Assembly: GCA_030827595.1 (NCBI GenBank)
Contig: JAURED010000001.1
Coordinates: 93,161 to 126,878, forward strand
Length of the DNA stretch: 33,718 nt
Direction of reading: 5' to 3'
Source: Burkholderiales bacterium
GTDB lineage: Bacteria; Pseudomonadota; Gammaproteobacteria; Burkholderiales; Methylophilaceae
The notes under the pieces are model-generated. The model was given only the letters and a program-made list of their open reading frames with translations. It ran no database searches and was not told the origin of the DNA. The position numbers and the translations under genes are program-made. Position 1 is the first letter of the stretch. Each line of letters starts with the position of its first letter. Positions 26,961-33,718 of the stretch are shown here, piece by piece.

Positions 26961-27404
26961 ATGAAAATACAAAATTTCACCCTAGAAGGCACAAACAATC
27001 TACAGTTTGATCTTAAAAATTTTACCGGTAAAAAACTGATCATTTATTTCTATCCTAAAGATTCAACACCAGGTTGTACCAATGAAGGTATTGATTTTTC
27101 TGCAAATATCGAAGCATTCAAGAAATTGAATTGTGAAATATTTGGGATATCCAGAGACAGCATTAAGTCACATGAAAATTTCAAAGCAAAATACGATTTT
27201 AAGTTTGAATTATTATCAGACCCTGAAGAGGTTGCATGCAATATTTTTGATGTAATTAAAATGAAAAATATGTACGGCAAACAAGTGCGTGGAATCGAAA
27301 GAAGTACTTTTATCATCGATGAAACTGGTAACATCATAAAAGAATGGCGCGGTGTTAAAGTAAATGGACACGTTGACGCCGTTCTGGATTTCTTAAACTC
27401 ATAA
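26961..27404 (+). CDS. bcp: Thioredoxin-dependent peroxiredoxin, Bcp/PrxQ family
   Basis: This enzyme reduces peroxides using thioredoxin as electron donor. The 147-residue protein has the catalytic motif YPKDSTPGCTNE with the peroxidatic cysteine. The second cysteine found five residues later in E. coli Bcp is replaced (GCTNEGIDF), so the enzyme would act as a 1-Cys type or use another cysteine. It is separated from the PhoH-like gene by nine bases. Confidence 0.92.
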   Translation: MKIQNFTLEGTNNLQFDLKNFTGKKLIIYFYPKDSTPGCTNEGIDFSANIEAFKKLNCEIFGISRDSIKSHENFKAKYDFKFELLSDPEEVACNIFDVIKMKNMYGKQVRGIERSTFIIDETGNIIKEWRGVKVNGHVDAVLDFLNS

Positions 27405-27413
27405 ACGGTATAT

Positions 27414-28796
27414 ATGGTTAATACAAAAACAAAGCTGTTTGTTCTGGATACTAATGTTCTTCTTCATGACCCTAGCTGTCTGTATCGCTTTGAAGAGCAT
27501 GATATTTATCTACCTATGGTGACCCTAGAAGAGCTGGATAATATCAAAAAAGGGAGTTCTGAGGTTGCGCGAAACGCTCGACAAACAAGCCGTTTTATTG
27601 AAGAAATTATTGCAGATACGGAAACAAATCTTGATCAAGGGTGTTTACTTGATAAGTTTAGTAAAAACTCAGGACGTTTGTTTTTACAAACACAACCCAT
27701 TGATTATAACCTTCCGATGCTTGCCGGCATTAAGGCAGACAATCAAATTTTAGGTGTAGTCCATTTCTTAAAAACGGAATATTTTAAACGGGATGTAATC
27801 CTTGTTTCAAAAGATATTAATATTAGAATTAAAGCTCGCGCCCTATCCATACCAGCTGAGGACTACTTCAACGATAAAGTATTAGAAGATACTGAACTCT
27901 TGCACTCCGGTGTGAAAGAGCTTCCTGAGGATTTTTGGGAAAATCACAGCAAGGATATGGAGTCTTGGCAAGAAGAAGGGAAGATGTTTTACAAACTGAC
28001 TGGACCCCAATGTAAAGATTTTATACAAAATGAATTTGTTTGTTACGATTTTGACAAACCTTTTCACGCGATTGTTCGCAAGATTGTAAAAAATACAGCC
28101 ACACTAGAAATCGTTCAAGACTTCTCGAATACAAAATTTAATGTTTGGGGAATCAACGCACGCAATAAGGAACAAAACTTTGCTCTCAATTTACTGATGG
28201 ATCCAAATATTGATTTTGTGACCTTATTGGGTCAAGCAGGAACAGGAAAAACGTTACTCACTTTAGCAGCAGCGCTCCAACAAACCTTAGACTTAAAAAT
28301 TTATTCTGAAATTATTATGACCCGAGTGACGGTATCAGTGGGTGAGGATATTGGTTTTCTCCCTGGAACCGAAGAGGAGAAGATGAACCCATGGATGGGG
28401 GCACTTGAGGATAATTTAGATGTACTTAATAAGTCTGATGAAACAGCTGGCGACTGGGGAAGGGCGGCCACCACTGATTTAATTAAATCAAGAATTAAAG
28501 TGAAATCACTTAACTTTATGCGAGGAAGAACGTTTCTTAAAAAGTTTTTAATAATTGACGAAGCTCAAAATTTAACACCGAAACAAATGAAAACTTTAAT
28601 TACCCGAGCTGGCCCTGGAACTAAAGTCGTTTGTCTAGGAAATATTGCGCAAATAGATACCCCATATTTAACTGAAGGTAGCTCAGGATTAACTTTTGTG
28701 GTTGATCGCTTTAAGGGTTGGCAGCACAATGGGCATGTTACTCTTCAGCGAGGTGAGCGTTCTCGATTAGCAGATTATGCAGCAGAAGCCCTCTAA
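27414..28796 (+). CDS. PIN-domain PhoH-family ATPase
   Basis: The 460-residue protein fuses an N-terminal PIN nuclease-like domain (FVLDTNVLLHDP, then the acidic segment TLEELD) to a C-terminal PhoH ATPase domain with a Walker A loop GQAGTGKT (about residues 279-286) and a Walker B-like FLIIDEAQNLTP. This matches PhoH2-type proteins, described as RNA helicase and ribonuclease. The cellular target is unknown. It follows bcp closely and overlaps lplT by 20 bases. Confidence 0.9.
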   Translation: MVNTKTKLFVLDTNVLLHDPSCLYRFEEHDIYLPMVTLEELDNIKKGSSEVARNARQTSRFIEEIIADTETNLDQGCLLDKFSKNSGRLFLQTQPIDYNLPMLAGIKADNQILGVVHFLKTEYFKRDVILVSKDINIRIKARALSIPAEDYFNDKVLEDTELLHSGVKELPEDFWENHSKDMESWQEEGKMFYKLTGPQCKDFIQNEFVCYDFDKPFHAIVRKIVKNTATLEIVQDFSNTKFNVWGINARNKEQNFALNLLMDPNIDFVTLLGQAGTGKTLLTLAAALQQTLDLKIYSEIIMTRVTVSVGEDIGFLPGTEEEKMNPWMGALEDNLDVLNKSDETAGDWGRAATTDLIKSRIKVKSLNFMRGRTFLKKFLIIDEAQNLTPKQMKTLITRAGPGTKVVCLGNIAQIDTPYLTEGSSGLTFVVDRFKGWQHNGHVTLQRGERSRLADYAAEAL

Positions 28797-29970
28797 TAAT
28801 TCTATTCACAGCAAAGGATTCTACTTTTTCCTAAGTGCTCAATTTTTGTCAGCTCTTGCTGATAATGCCCTTTTGTTTGCTGCAATTGCTTTACTCGCTA
28901 ATATGCAGGCGCCTCAATGGCACCAACCCTTATTGCTTCAATTTTTTGTGGTTTCCTACATTGTGTTGGCCCCTTTTGTTGGAGCCATCGCTGATGCCTT
29001 TCCAAAAAGTAATGTGATGTTTTTTTCTAATGGGATTAAATTAATCGGAAGTTTAGCCATGTTAGCTGGAATTCCTCCACTCTATGCCTATGGGATTGTT
29101 GGTATTGGTGCTGCGTCTTATTCCCCAGCAAAGTACGGAATCTTAACGGAATTACTTCCATCAAAAGAACTGGTCGCGGCCAATGGTTGGGTTGAGGGGC
29201 TCACGGTTGCTGCGATTATTTTTGGTGCAATTATTGGGGGTATTTTTGCAAATTTTTCACCCCAAATTGCGATCATTATCATCTCTTTTTTATATCTGGC
29301 CGCAGCCATATGTAACCGATATATCCCCTTTGTTCCGATAGATCATAAATTAAATACAAAAAATCCAATGTATCTACTCAAAGATTTTTATATTTCTCTT
29401 AAAAAATTATGGTTAGATCCCCTCGGTCAACTTTCATTGGTTATTACTACCTTATTTTGGGGAGCTGGCGCTACTCTGCGTCTTGTTGTGATTGCTTGGG
29501 CGGCCTTTGCATTGTCGTTTGGTCTGGATAGAGCAACATTACTCACCGCGATGGTTGCACTTGGGGTTGCGATTGGATCAGTAATCGCTGCTCGTTTTAT
29601 TAAAATGAAAGATGCCGTCAAAATACTATTGGTAGGGTTTTTTATGGGAATTTTAGTCTGCGTCATGGTATTTTTAAATACATGGCAGGCTGCCGCCATT
29701 AATTTATTACTCATTGGAATCTTTAGCGGTATTTTAATTGTCCCCATGAATGCTCTACTTCAATACAGGGGGCATAAATTAATTGGGGCTGGGCATTCCA
29801 TCGCTGTTCAAAATTTCAGTGAGAATCTTGGGATTTTGATTTTAAGTGGCGCCTACACTTTTATGGTCAAACAATCATTGCCCATTAATGGGATTGTATT
29901 TATCTTTGGTTTTTTTGTTGCATTAACCATGATCATCGCTTTAATCTATTATGAAGATGCGAATAAATAA
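28777..29970 (+). CDS. lplT: Lysophospholipid transporter LplT (MFS)
   Basis: LplT flips lysophospholipids across the inner membrane for re-acylation. The 397-residue protein has about twelve hydrophobic helices and begins with FYFFLSAQFLSALADNALLFA, close to LplT. The GAASYSPAKYGILTELLP segment is also typical. In E. coli it is paired with the acyltransferase Aas, which is not seen here. The start ATG lies inside the upstream PhoH-like gene. The stop directly abuts the convergent ndh stop, with no space for a terminator. Confidence 0.88.
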   Translation: MQQKPSNNSIHSKGFYFFLSAQFLSALADNALLFAAIALLANMQAPQWHQPLLLQFFVVSYIVLAPFVGAIADAFPKSNVMFFSNGIKLIGSLAMLAGIPPLYAYGIVGIGAASYSPAKYGILTELLPSKELVAANGWVEGLTVAAIIFGAIIGGIFANFSPQIAIIIISFLYLAAAICNRYIPFVPIDHKLNTKNPMYLLKDFYISLKKLWLDPLGQLSLVITTLFWGAGATLRLVVIAWAAFALSFGLDRATLLTAMVALGVAIGSVIAARFIKMKDAVKILLVGFFMGILVCVMVFLNTWQAAAINLLLIGIFSGILIVPMNALLQYRGHKLIGAGHSIAVQNFSENLGILILSGAYTFMVKQSLPINGIVFIFGFFVALTMIIALIYYEDANK

Positions 29971-31296
29971 CTAATGCAGCTTGACCCTAGCCTCGGTTCT
30001 TCGTGAAATAATTTTACCAATTAAACGGAACACAACACTGACAACACCATGTAATGCCGATAGGTGCATTTGATACAACATCAGGTACATTAATCGAGCA
30101 ATCAATCCCTCAACAAACATACTTCCACCGAGCAACGATCCCATGAGGTTCCCTACGGTAGAATATCGGCCCAAGTTGACCAATGAACCATAATCTTTAT
30201 ACACATAATCAAGAGGGGTTTTATTAGGCCTCGTAACACGATTTTTAAGGGTTTTATAGAGCAGAGATGCCTGCTGATGAGCCGCCTGGGCACGAGGAGG
30301 AACTAACTCTTCAGCTCCAGGTTTAATCGGACACGCAGCACAATCGCCAAAAGCAAAAATATTTTTATCCGTCACAGTTTGTAGGGTAGAAAGTACTTTT
30401 ACCTGATGAATTGCATTTGTTTCTATGCCCTCAATTTTTGATAAAAACTCAGGGGCTTTTATTCCTGCGGCCCACACCACTAACGATGAAATGATTTTTT
30501 TTCCTGAATGGGTTTCAACACCATGCTCGGTGACTCGGGTTACTTTTTCACCCAAAAATAATTTTACGTTTAATTTACGTAATTCCATCTCAACTGAAGT
30601 ACTAATTTTAGGGGGGAGTGCTGGAAGCAATCTTGGGCTTGCTTCAACTAAATGAATACTAATATCCCGATCTGGATTAATGCGGTCTAATCCATAGGCC
30701 GCCATTTCCCTTGTCGCTTTATGCAGTTCAGCGGCTAATTCCACTCCTGTGGCGCCACCTCCCACTATCACCACTTCCAATTGTCCTGGTCTCACCGAAC
30801 CTGCTTGGGTCTGCGCTCTTAAAATAGAATTGTGTAATTTTTGATGGAAGCGTTCAGCCTGGTATTGTGTATCCAGCGCAACAGCATGCTCTTTTGCTCC
30901 AGGAATATTAAAATCGTTCACTGTGCTTCCGACGGATAAGACTAAAGTGTCATATTTAATTTTTCTTTGTGGGATAATCTCAACCCCATCAATATCTGAT
31001 GTCGGGCCAATGGTGATGGTTTGATTTTTAGCGTCAACATCATCGACACGGCCATAACGAAATTTGAAGTGATGCCAATGCGCTTGCGCTAAATATTCAA
31101 GCTCATCCTTATCTGGATTCAAGCTTCCTGCGGCAATTTCATGTAATAAAGGTTTCCAAACATGGGTCTTTTTGGCATCGACTAAAAAAATTTCTGCGAG
31201 ATTTTTTTTACCCAAACTATTACCCAGTTTAGTGGCAAGCTCTAAGCCACCCGCACCGCCGCCAACAATCACTATTCGATGAAGCTGTTGTTCCAT
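29971..31296 (-). CDS. ndh: Type II NADH:quinone oxidoreductase (NDH-2)
   Basis: NDH-2 passes electrons from NADH to quinone at the inner membrane without pumping protons. The 441-residue flavoprotein has two Rossmann motifs: IVGGGAGGLELATKLG at the N-terminus for FAD and IVGGGATGVELAAELH mid-protein for NADH. It also has FAFGDCAAC near residue 315 and an amphipathic or hydrophobic C-terminal region for membrane binding. It begins eight bases after the stop of the lipoprotein cytochrome gene, with a GGGGA ribosome site, and is probably cotranscribed with it. Confidence 0.9.
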   Translation of the reverse strand: MEQQLHRIVIVGGGAGGLELATKLGNSLGKKNLAEIFLVDAKKTHVWKPLLHEIAAGSLNPDKDELEYLAQAHWHHFKFRYGRVDDVDAKNQTITIGPTSDIDGVEIIPQRKIKYDTLVLSVGSTVNDFNIPGAKEHAVALDTQYQAERFHQKLHNSILRAQTQAGSVRPGQLEVVIVGGGATGVELAAELHKATREMAAYGLDRINPDRDISIHLVEASPRLLPALPPKISTSVEMELRKLNVKLFLGEKVTRVTEHGVETHSGKKIISSLVVWAAGIKAPEFLSKIEGIETNAIHQVKVLSTLQTVTDKNIFAFGDCAACPIKPGAEELVPPRAQAAHQQASLLYKTLKNRVTRPNKTPLDYVYKDYGSLVNLGRYSTVGNLMGSLLGGSMFVEGLIARLMYLMLYQMHLSALHGVVSVVFRLIGKIISRRTEARVKLH

Positions 31297-31304
31297 TCAG
31301 TCCC

Positions 31305-31856
31305 CTATTCGTTTCCGGTTAAGTCTTTATTATGGCTTCTTACGAAAGCAATAATTTTTAATAATTCATCCACTGTTACACCGTCATCAGCAGCCATAAT
31401 ACCGAAGCCTTTGCCGCCCATACCGCCGTTAGTGCCGCCCCAGATCGTTTCAAACATGCCTTTGTTTGTCGCGTCTTTTGCGTAGTTATATTTTGGGCCA
31501 ATTAAACCTGGACCCACTTGGCCTTTTGCTGTTGGACCATGACACTGTGTACATGACCACATGTTATAACGTTTTTTACCAGCCGCTACGGCTTCCGCAT
31601 TACCAACATAAATGTTCTTACCAGACTTGAGGAATTCTTTTTCAGCATCTGTGCCTACTAAAGCCTTTTCTGGAAATTTAATTTCACTACCGTCAGAGGT
31701 TTTAACCAGTTTGATGTTTGTGACTGGTTGTATGGATATGCTTTCTTCAGTCGATACCTGAGCTACTGTATCATTCTCAGCGCTAACAGGAATTGATGAA
31801 TCATCTTTTGAGCAACTTTGAATAAAACATATAAAGATTAGAACTAGATATTTCAT
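31305..31856 (-). CDS. Lipoprotein form of cytochrome cL (XoxG duplicate with swapped N-terminus)
   Basis: The 183-residue protein starts with a lipoprotein signal (lipobox FIQSC, C15) and a flexible Ser/Glu-rich linker of about 30 residues. From N47 it is identical to the mature XoxG of the next gene, including the single haem site C-T-Q-C-H. It lacks only the last two residues. A strong GGGAGG ribosome site precedes the ATG. Serine follows the lipidated cysteine, which in E. coli would favour outer membrane sorting. Inference: a membrane-tethered version of the methanol dehydrogenase electron acceptor, cotranscribed with ndh. An assembly artefact is not excluded because the shared DNA is identical. 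Confidence 0.82.
   Translation of the reverse strand: MKYLVLIFICFIQSCSKDDSSIPVSAENDTVAQVSTEESISIQPVTNIKLVKTSDGSEIKFPEKALVGTDAEKEFLKSGKNIYVGNAEAVAAGKKRYNMWSCTQCHGPTAKGQVGPGLIGPKYNYAKDATNKGMFETIWGGTNGGMGGKGFGIMAADDGVTVDELLKIIAFVRSHNKDLTGNE
31308..31720. repeat. 413-bp perfect direct repeat, copy 1
   Basis: Compared base by base with 31943-32355, this block shows no difference. One end is at the signal peptidase junction of the encoded protein; the other is two codons before the xoxG stop. The copies are offset by 635 bases. Confidence 0.97.
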
Positions 31857-31876
31857 AATCCTCCCAGATTACAAAT

Positions 31877-31901
31877 AAAAACGGCTGATGAAATCAGCCG
31901 T
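31877..31901 (-). terminator. Terminator after xoxG
   Basis: A nine-base stem (ACGGCTGAT with ATCAGCCGT) and three-base loop are followed on the minus strand by a U run. It lies 33 bases after the xoxG stop and 20 bases before the lipoprotein cytochrome start. Confidence 0.8.
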
Positions 31902-31902
31902 A

Positions 31903-31908
31903 ATTATA
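31903..31908 (-). promoter_or_regulatory. -10-like TATAAT between the two cytochrome genes
   Basis: A perfect TATAAT on the minus strand, without a clear -35. If used, transcription would start near or inside the hairpin at 31882-31901, which would then be a leader hairpin of the lipoprotein cytochrome gene. Confidence 0.35.
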
Positions 31909-31933
31909 ACCTATGATGCAAAATACTTTTGAA

Positions 31934-32425
31934 TTATAGACCTTCGTTTCCGGTTAAGTCTTTATTATGGCTTCTTACGAAAGCAATAATTTTTAATAAT
32001 TCATCCACTGTTACACCGTCATCAGCAGCCATAATACCGAAGCCTTTGCCGCCCATACCGCCGTTAGTGCCGCCCCAGATCGTTTCAAACATGCCTTTGT
32101 TTGTCGCGTCTTTTGCGTAGTTATATTTTGGGCCAATTAAACCTGGACCCACTTGGCCTTTTGCTGTTGGACCATGACACTGTGTACATGACCACATGTT
32201 ATAACGTTTTTTACCAGCCGCTACGGCTTCCGCATTACCAACATAAATGTTCTTACCAGACTTGAGGAATTCTTTTTCAGCATCTGTGCCTACTAAAGCC
32301 TTTTCTGGAAATTTAATTTCACTACCGTCAGAGGTTTTAACCAGTTTGATGTTTGCATAAGTCAAACTAGAGAGACCAACTAATGCTGCTAATAGTGATG
32401 ACACAACTACTTTTTTTGAAAACAT
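31934..32425 (-). CDS. xoxG: Cytochrome cL, electron acceptor of methanol dehydrogenase (XoxG/MxaG type)
   Basis: This periplasmic cytochrome c takes electrons from PQQ methanol dehydrogenase. The 163-residue precursor has a Sec signal peptide with a likely cut after A24 (LTYA-N). The mature protein has the haem motif C80-T-Q-C83-H84 within MWSCTQCHGP, then GLIGPKYNY, GMFETIWGGTNGGMG and DELLKIIAFVRSH, characteristic of the cytochrome cL family; the methionines at 113, 124 and 132 are candidates for the distal ligand. The open frame extends to 32455, but the ATG at 32425 has an AGGAG site five bases upstream and gives a proper signal peptide. It lies directly after xoxJ in the xox order. Confidence 0.93.
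   Translation of the reverse strand: MFSKKVVVSSLLAALVGLSSLTYANIKLVKTSDGSEIKFPEKALVGTDAEKEFLKSGKNIYVGNAEAVAAGKKRYNMWSCTQCHGPTAKGQVGPGLIGPKYNYAKDATNKGMFETIWGGTNGGMGGKGFGIMAADDGVTVDELLKIIAFVRSHNKDLTGNEGL
31943..32355. repeat. 413-bp perfect direct repeat, copy 2
   Basis: This block is identical to 31308-31720. It encodes the whole mature XoxG except the final Gly-Leu. Confidence 0.97.
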
Positions 32426-32458
32426 AATTTCTCCTATTTGTATTTTGAGAATCACAAG

Positions 32459-32479
32459 TTATATAAACTGTTTATATAA
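32459..32479. repeat. Perfect palindrome upstream of xoxG
   Basis: Arms TTATATAAAC and GTTTATATAA flank one central base. Its core AAACTGTTT is repeated at 32492-32500, 27 bases away. The pair lies between the likely promoter and the ribosome site, and one arm overlaps a TATATAA -10-like sequence. A regulator site or leader hairpin is possible. Confidence 0.65.
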
Positions 32480-32531
32480 CCTAGACCAGCAAAACTGTTT
32501 AATAGTTTAATAATTTATAACTATCAGGGTT

Positions 32532-32559
32532 ATTTAAAAATTAGATTATGGGTAGTCAA
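32532..32559 (-). promoter_or_regulatory. Candidate promoter for xoxG
   Basis: On the minus strand, TTGACT, a 16-base spacer and TTAAAT lie after the xoxJ terminator. It would give a leader of about 100 bases containing both AAACTGTTT sites. A TATATAA closer to the gene is an alternative -10. Confidence 0.4.
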
Positions 32560-32578
32560 TCTTTGGACAACATTATAT

Positions 32579-32608
32579 AAAAAAAGGGGTGAAAAATCAC
32601 CCCTTTTT
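32579..32608 (-). terminator. Terminator after xoxJ
   Basis: The stem AAAAAGGGGTGA / TCACCCCTTTTT has a four-base loop. On the minus strand it ends in a U run. It starts 20 bases after the xoxJ stop. Confidence 0.9.
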
Positions 32609-32627
32609 AAAACTTTTTTTACAAAAT

Positions 32628-33512
32628 TTATTGCTTGTGACGCTTATAACCATCCAGATTACTTGAAAATTCTGGCTCTAAATATGGGATGCCATAATCA
32701 TCAAGAATTTTTAAGATTTTATCTCTATTTTTCATAACAACCGCCTCAATTTCATCACGTCGTTCAACATCTCTTTTACGCACACCAACTGAGATGTTCC
32801 ATAATGTTTTGCCTGTTTGTTTGACTTGCTCATATTCTGGAATTGGAACAATCATCATCTCAACACCCGACTGTTTCGCATAATAGCCTGCTAGAGGTCC
32901 CCATTCGACGGCGATATCAACTTCTCCAGAGACAACATCATCGATTAATTCGCCTGGAGATGCGGTCAAGTCTCTTTGAATTCGATACGGTTTAGCGTTA
33001 CCCATTAAATCATTATCATCCAGGGCGACAGTAACAGGACTTTTATCCTTAATGCCAATGACGCTTTTTCTTAAATCTTCTGATTTCCAATCTTTAATAT
33101 TTAAACCCCTATCTTTTCGATATACCCAGACATACCCGGCTCGATAATATGGCTTAGTGGTATCGACAGCATCATAAGTTGTAGTCGTTCCAATGAGGTA
33201 ATCACATCGATAGGCATTCAACGTATTCCTTAAGAAACCAAAGCGATCAAACCAAAATTGATAGGATAATTCTTTGCCCATTTCCTTGGCTAACAATTCT
33301 GCAATTTTGTTTTCAAAACCTTCACCTTTGTCATTCGAATATGGAAGATTGTTTGAATCTGCGCACACCTTAAATTCATTGTCTTTTGGAACGCGTCTAG
33401 CCTCTCCGACCTTTCCATCACTATAAATATCGTCAGCATAAACTGTTTCCATAGTCACCAATGGTAACGACATTAATGCAATCAAAAATGTAATTAATCT
33501 TTTTTTAGCCAT
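32628..33512 (-). CDS. xoxJ: Periplasmic solute-binding-like protein XoxJ (MxaJ family)
   Basis: XoxJ/MxaJ proteins are periplasmic-binding-protein folds needed to activate or assemble PQQ methanol dehydrogenase. The 294-residue protein has a signal peptide cut after about A26 (TVYA-DD). Its mature start region EFKVCADSNNLPYSNDKGEGFENKIAELLA and later YRCDYLIGTTTTYDAVDTTKPYYRAGYVWV segments are typical of the family. An AAGGA site precedes the ATG. It sits between the xoxF end and xoxG. It has its own -10-like box and terminator, so it may be transcribed separately. Confidence 0.93.
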   Translation of the reverse strand: MAKKRLITFLIALMSLPLVTMETVYADDIYSDGKVGEARRVPKDNEFKVCADSNNLPYSNDKGEGFENKIAELLAKEMGKELSYQFWFDRFGFLRNTLNAYRCDYLIGTTTTYDAVDTTKPYYRAGYVWVYRKDRGLNIKDWKSEDLRKSVIGIKDKSPVTVALDDNDLMGNAKPYRIQRDLTASPGELIDDVVSGEVDIAVEWGPLAGYYAKQSGVEMMIVPIPEYEQVKQTGKTLWNISVGVRKRDVERRDEIEAVVMKNRDKILKILDDYGIPYLEPEFSSNLDGYKRHKQ

Positions 33513-33548
33513 ATCCGCATTTCCTTAATTTGTAAATTATTTTCCGTG

Positions 33549-33554
33549 ATTATA
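33549..33554 (-). promoter_or_regulatory. -10 box upstream of xoxJ
   Basis: A perfect TATAAT on the minus strand directly follows the U run of the xoxF terminator, 36 bases before the xoxJ ATG. The -35 position falls in the terminator stem and is not a good match. Confidence 0.45.
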
Positions 33555-33557
33555 CAC

Positions 33558-33589
33558 AAAAAAAAACACCCTACCGAAGTAGGGTGTTT
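33558..33589 (-). terminator. Terminator after xoxF with UUCG loop
   Basis: An 11-bp stem (AAACACCCTAC / GTAGGGTGTTT) closes on a UUCG tetraloop in the minus-strand RNA and is followed by nine U. This is a very stable terminator or mRNA 3'-end protector. Confidence 0.93.
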
Positions 33590-33617
33590 GTAAGACTAAC
33601 TAACGAGTAATTAGTTT

Positions 33618-33639
33618 CTTATAATTTAAAAATTATAAG
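33618..33639. repeat. Inverted repeat overlapping the xoxF stop codon
   Basis: Arms CTTATAATTT and AAATTATAAG flank two bases. The TAA stop of xoxF lies in one arm. Confidence 0.6.
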
Positions 33640-33718
33640 CTAAATACTGTTAATGCACCGCCGCCAGGAGCAGCGTTGTATTTTGTTAGTTCTTTATAAC
33701 CACCAGCAGCACCAAGTG
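33633..33718 (-). CDS. xoxF: PQQ-dependent methanol dehydrogenase XoxF, C-terminus only (cut by window edge)
   Basis: The last 27 residues are visible and end GGYKELTKYN-APGGGALTVFSL-like, matching the C-terminal blade of the MDH family. It is called XoxF rather than MxaF because the genes after it are xoxJ, xoxG and a second cytochrome, with no mxaI. The lanthanide-ligand residues lie outside the window, so the XoxF/MxaF choice is inference. The enzyme oxidises methanol in the periplasm. Confidence 0.8.
   Translation of the reverse strand, partial: LGAAGGYKELTKYNAAPGGGALTVFSL

Noticed and set aside
31279-31485. Plus-strand open frames opposite the cytochrome copies (also 31929-32120)
   Set aside because: They share the same translated sequence only because the DNA block is duplicated. 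They are antisense to well-supported cytochrome genes.

Overview
The window is AT-rich chromosomal DNA from a betaproteobacterial methylotroph, most likely a small-genome member of Methylophilaceae (OM43 / 'Candidatus Methylopumilus' type). This is inferred from three things: a XoxF-type methanol dehydrogenase end next to XoxJ and cytochrome cL genes, an NAD-dependent Fds formate dehydrogenase with its cofactor genes, and very tight gene packing. No tRNA, CRISPR array, transposase or phage gene was recognised, and no gene-free stretch exceeds about 300 bases.

Layout. 1-10813 (minus strand) is the division and cell wall (dcw) cluster in the order mraZ-rsmH-ftsL-ftsI-murE-murF-mraY-murD-ftsW-murG-murC, with nearly every junction overlapping; murC runs off the left edge. 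rsmH is split by a one-base deficit in a run of ten A. 10920-11251 holds rnpB (RNase P RNA) with its terminator and a -10 box lying in the pyrC stop codon. pyrC and rsmI follow on the minus strand. 13190-17397 (plus strand) holds a DolP-like BON lipoprotein, thioredoxin, Rho, ribosomal protein L31 and a PMT/ArnT-like membrane glycosyltransferase. 17394-23301 (minus) is fdsG-fdsB-fdsA-fdhD-fdsD. Divergent from it, 23388-26187 (plus) carries moaA-mobA-moeA, so formate dehydrogenase and the supply of its molybdenum cofactor sit back to back around overlapping promoters. 26221-29970 (plus) holds tonB, bcp, a PIN-PhoH ATPase and lplT. 29971-33718 (minus) holds ndh, two cytochrome cL genes, xoxJ and the 3' end of xoxF.

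Metabolically, XoxF/XoxJ/XoxG oxidise methanol in the periplasm and pass electrons to cytochrome c. Fds oxidises formate to CO2 in the cytoplasm and makes NADH, which the NDH-2 enzyme can feed to quinone.

The most unusual feature is at 31305-32425. Two adjacent cytochrome cL genes share a perfectly identical 413-bp block covering essentially the whole mature protein. One has a normal Sec signal peptide. The other has a lipoprotein signal and a flexible linker, so the same electron carrier appears to exist in a soluble and a membrane-tethered form, the tethered one lying just upstream of ndh.
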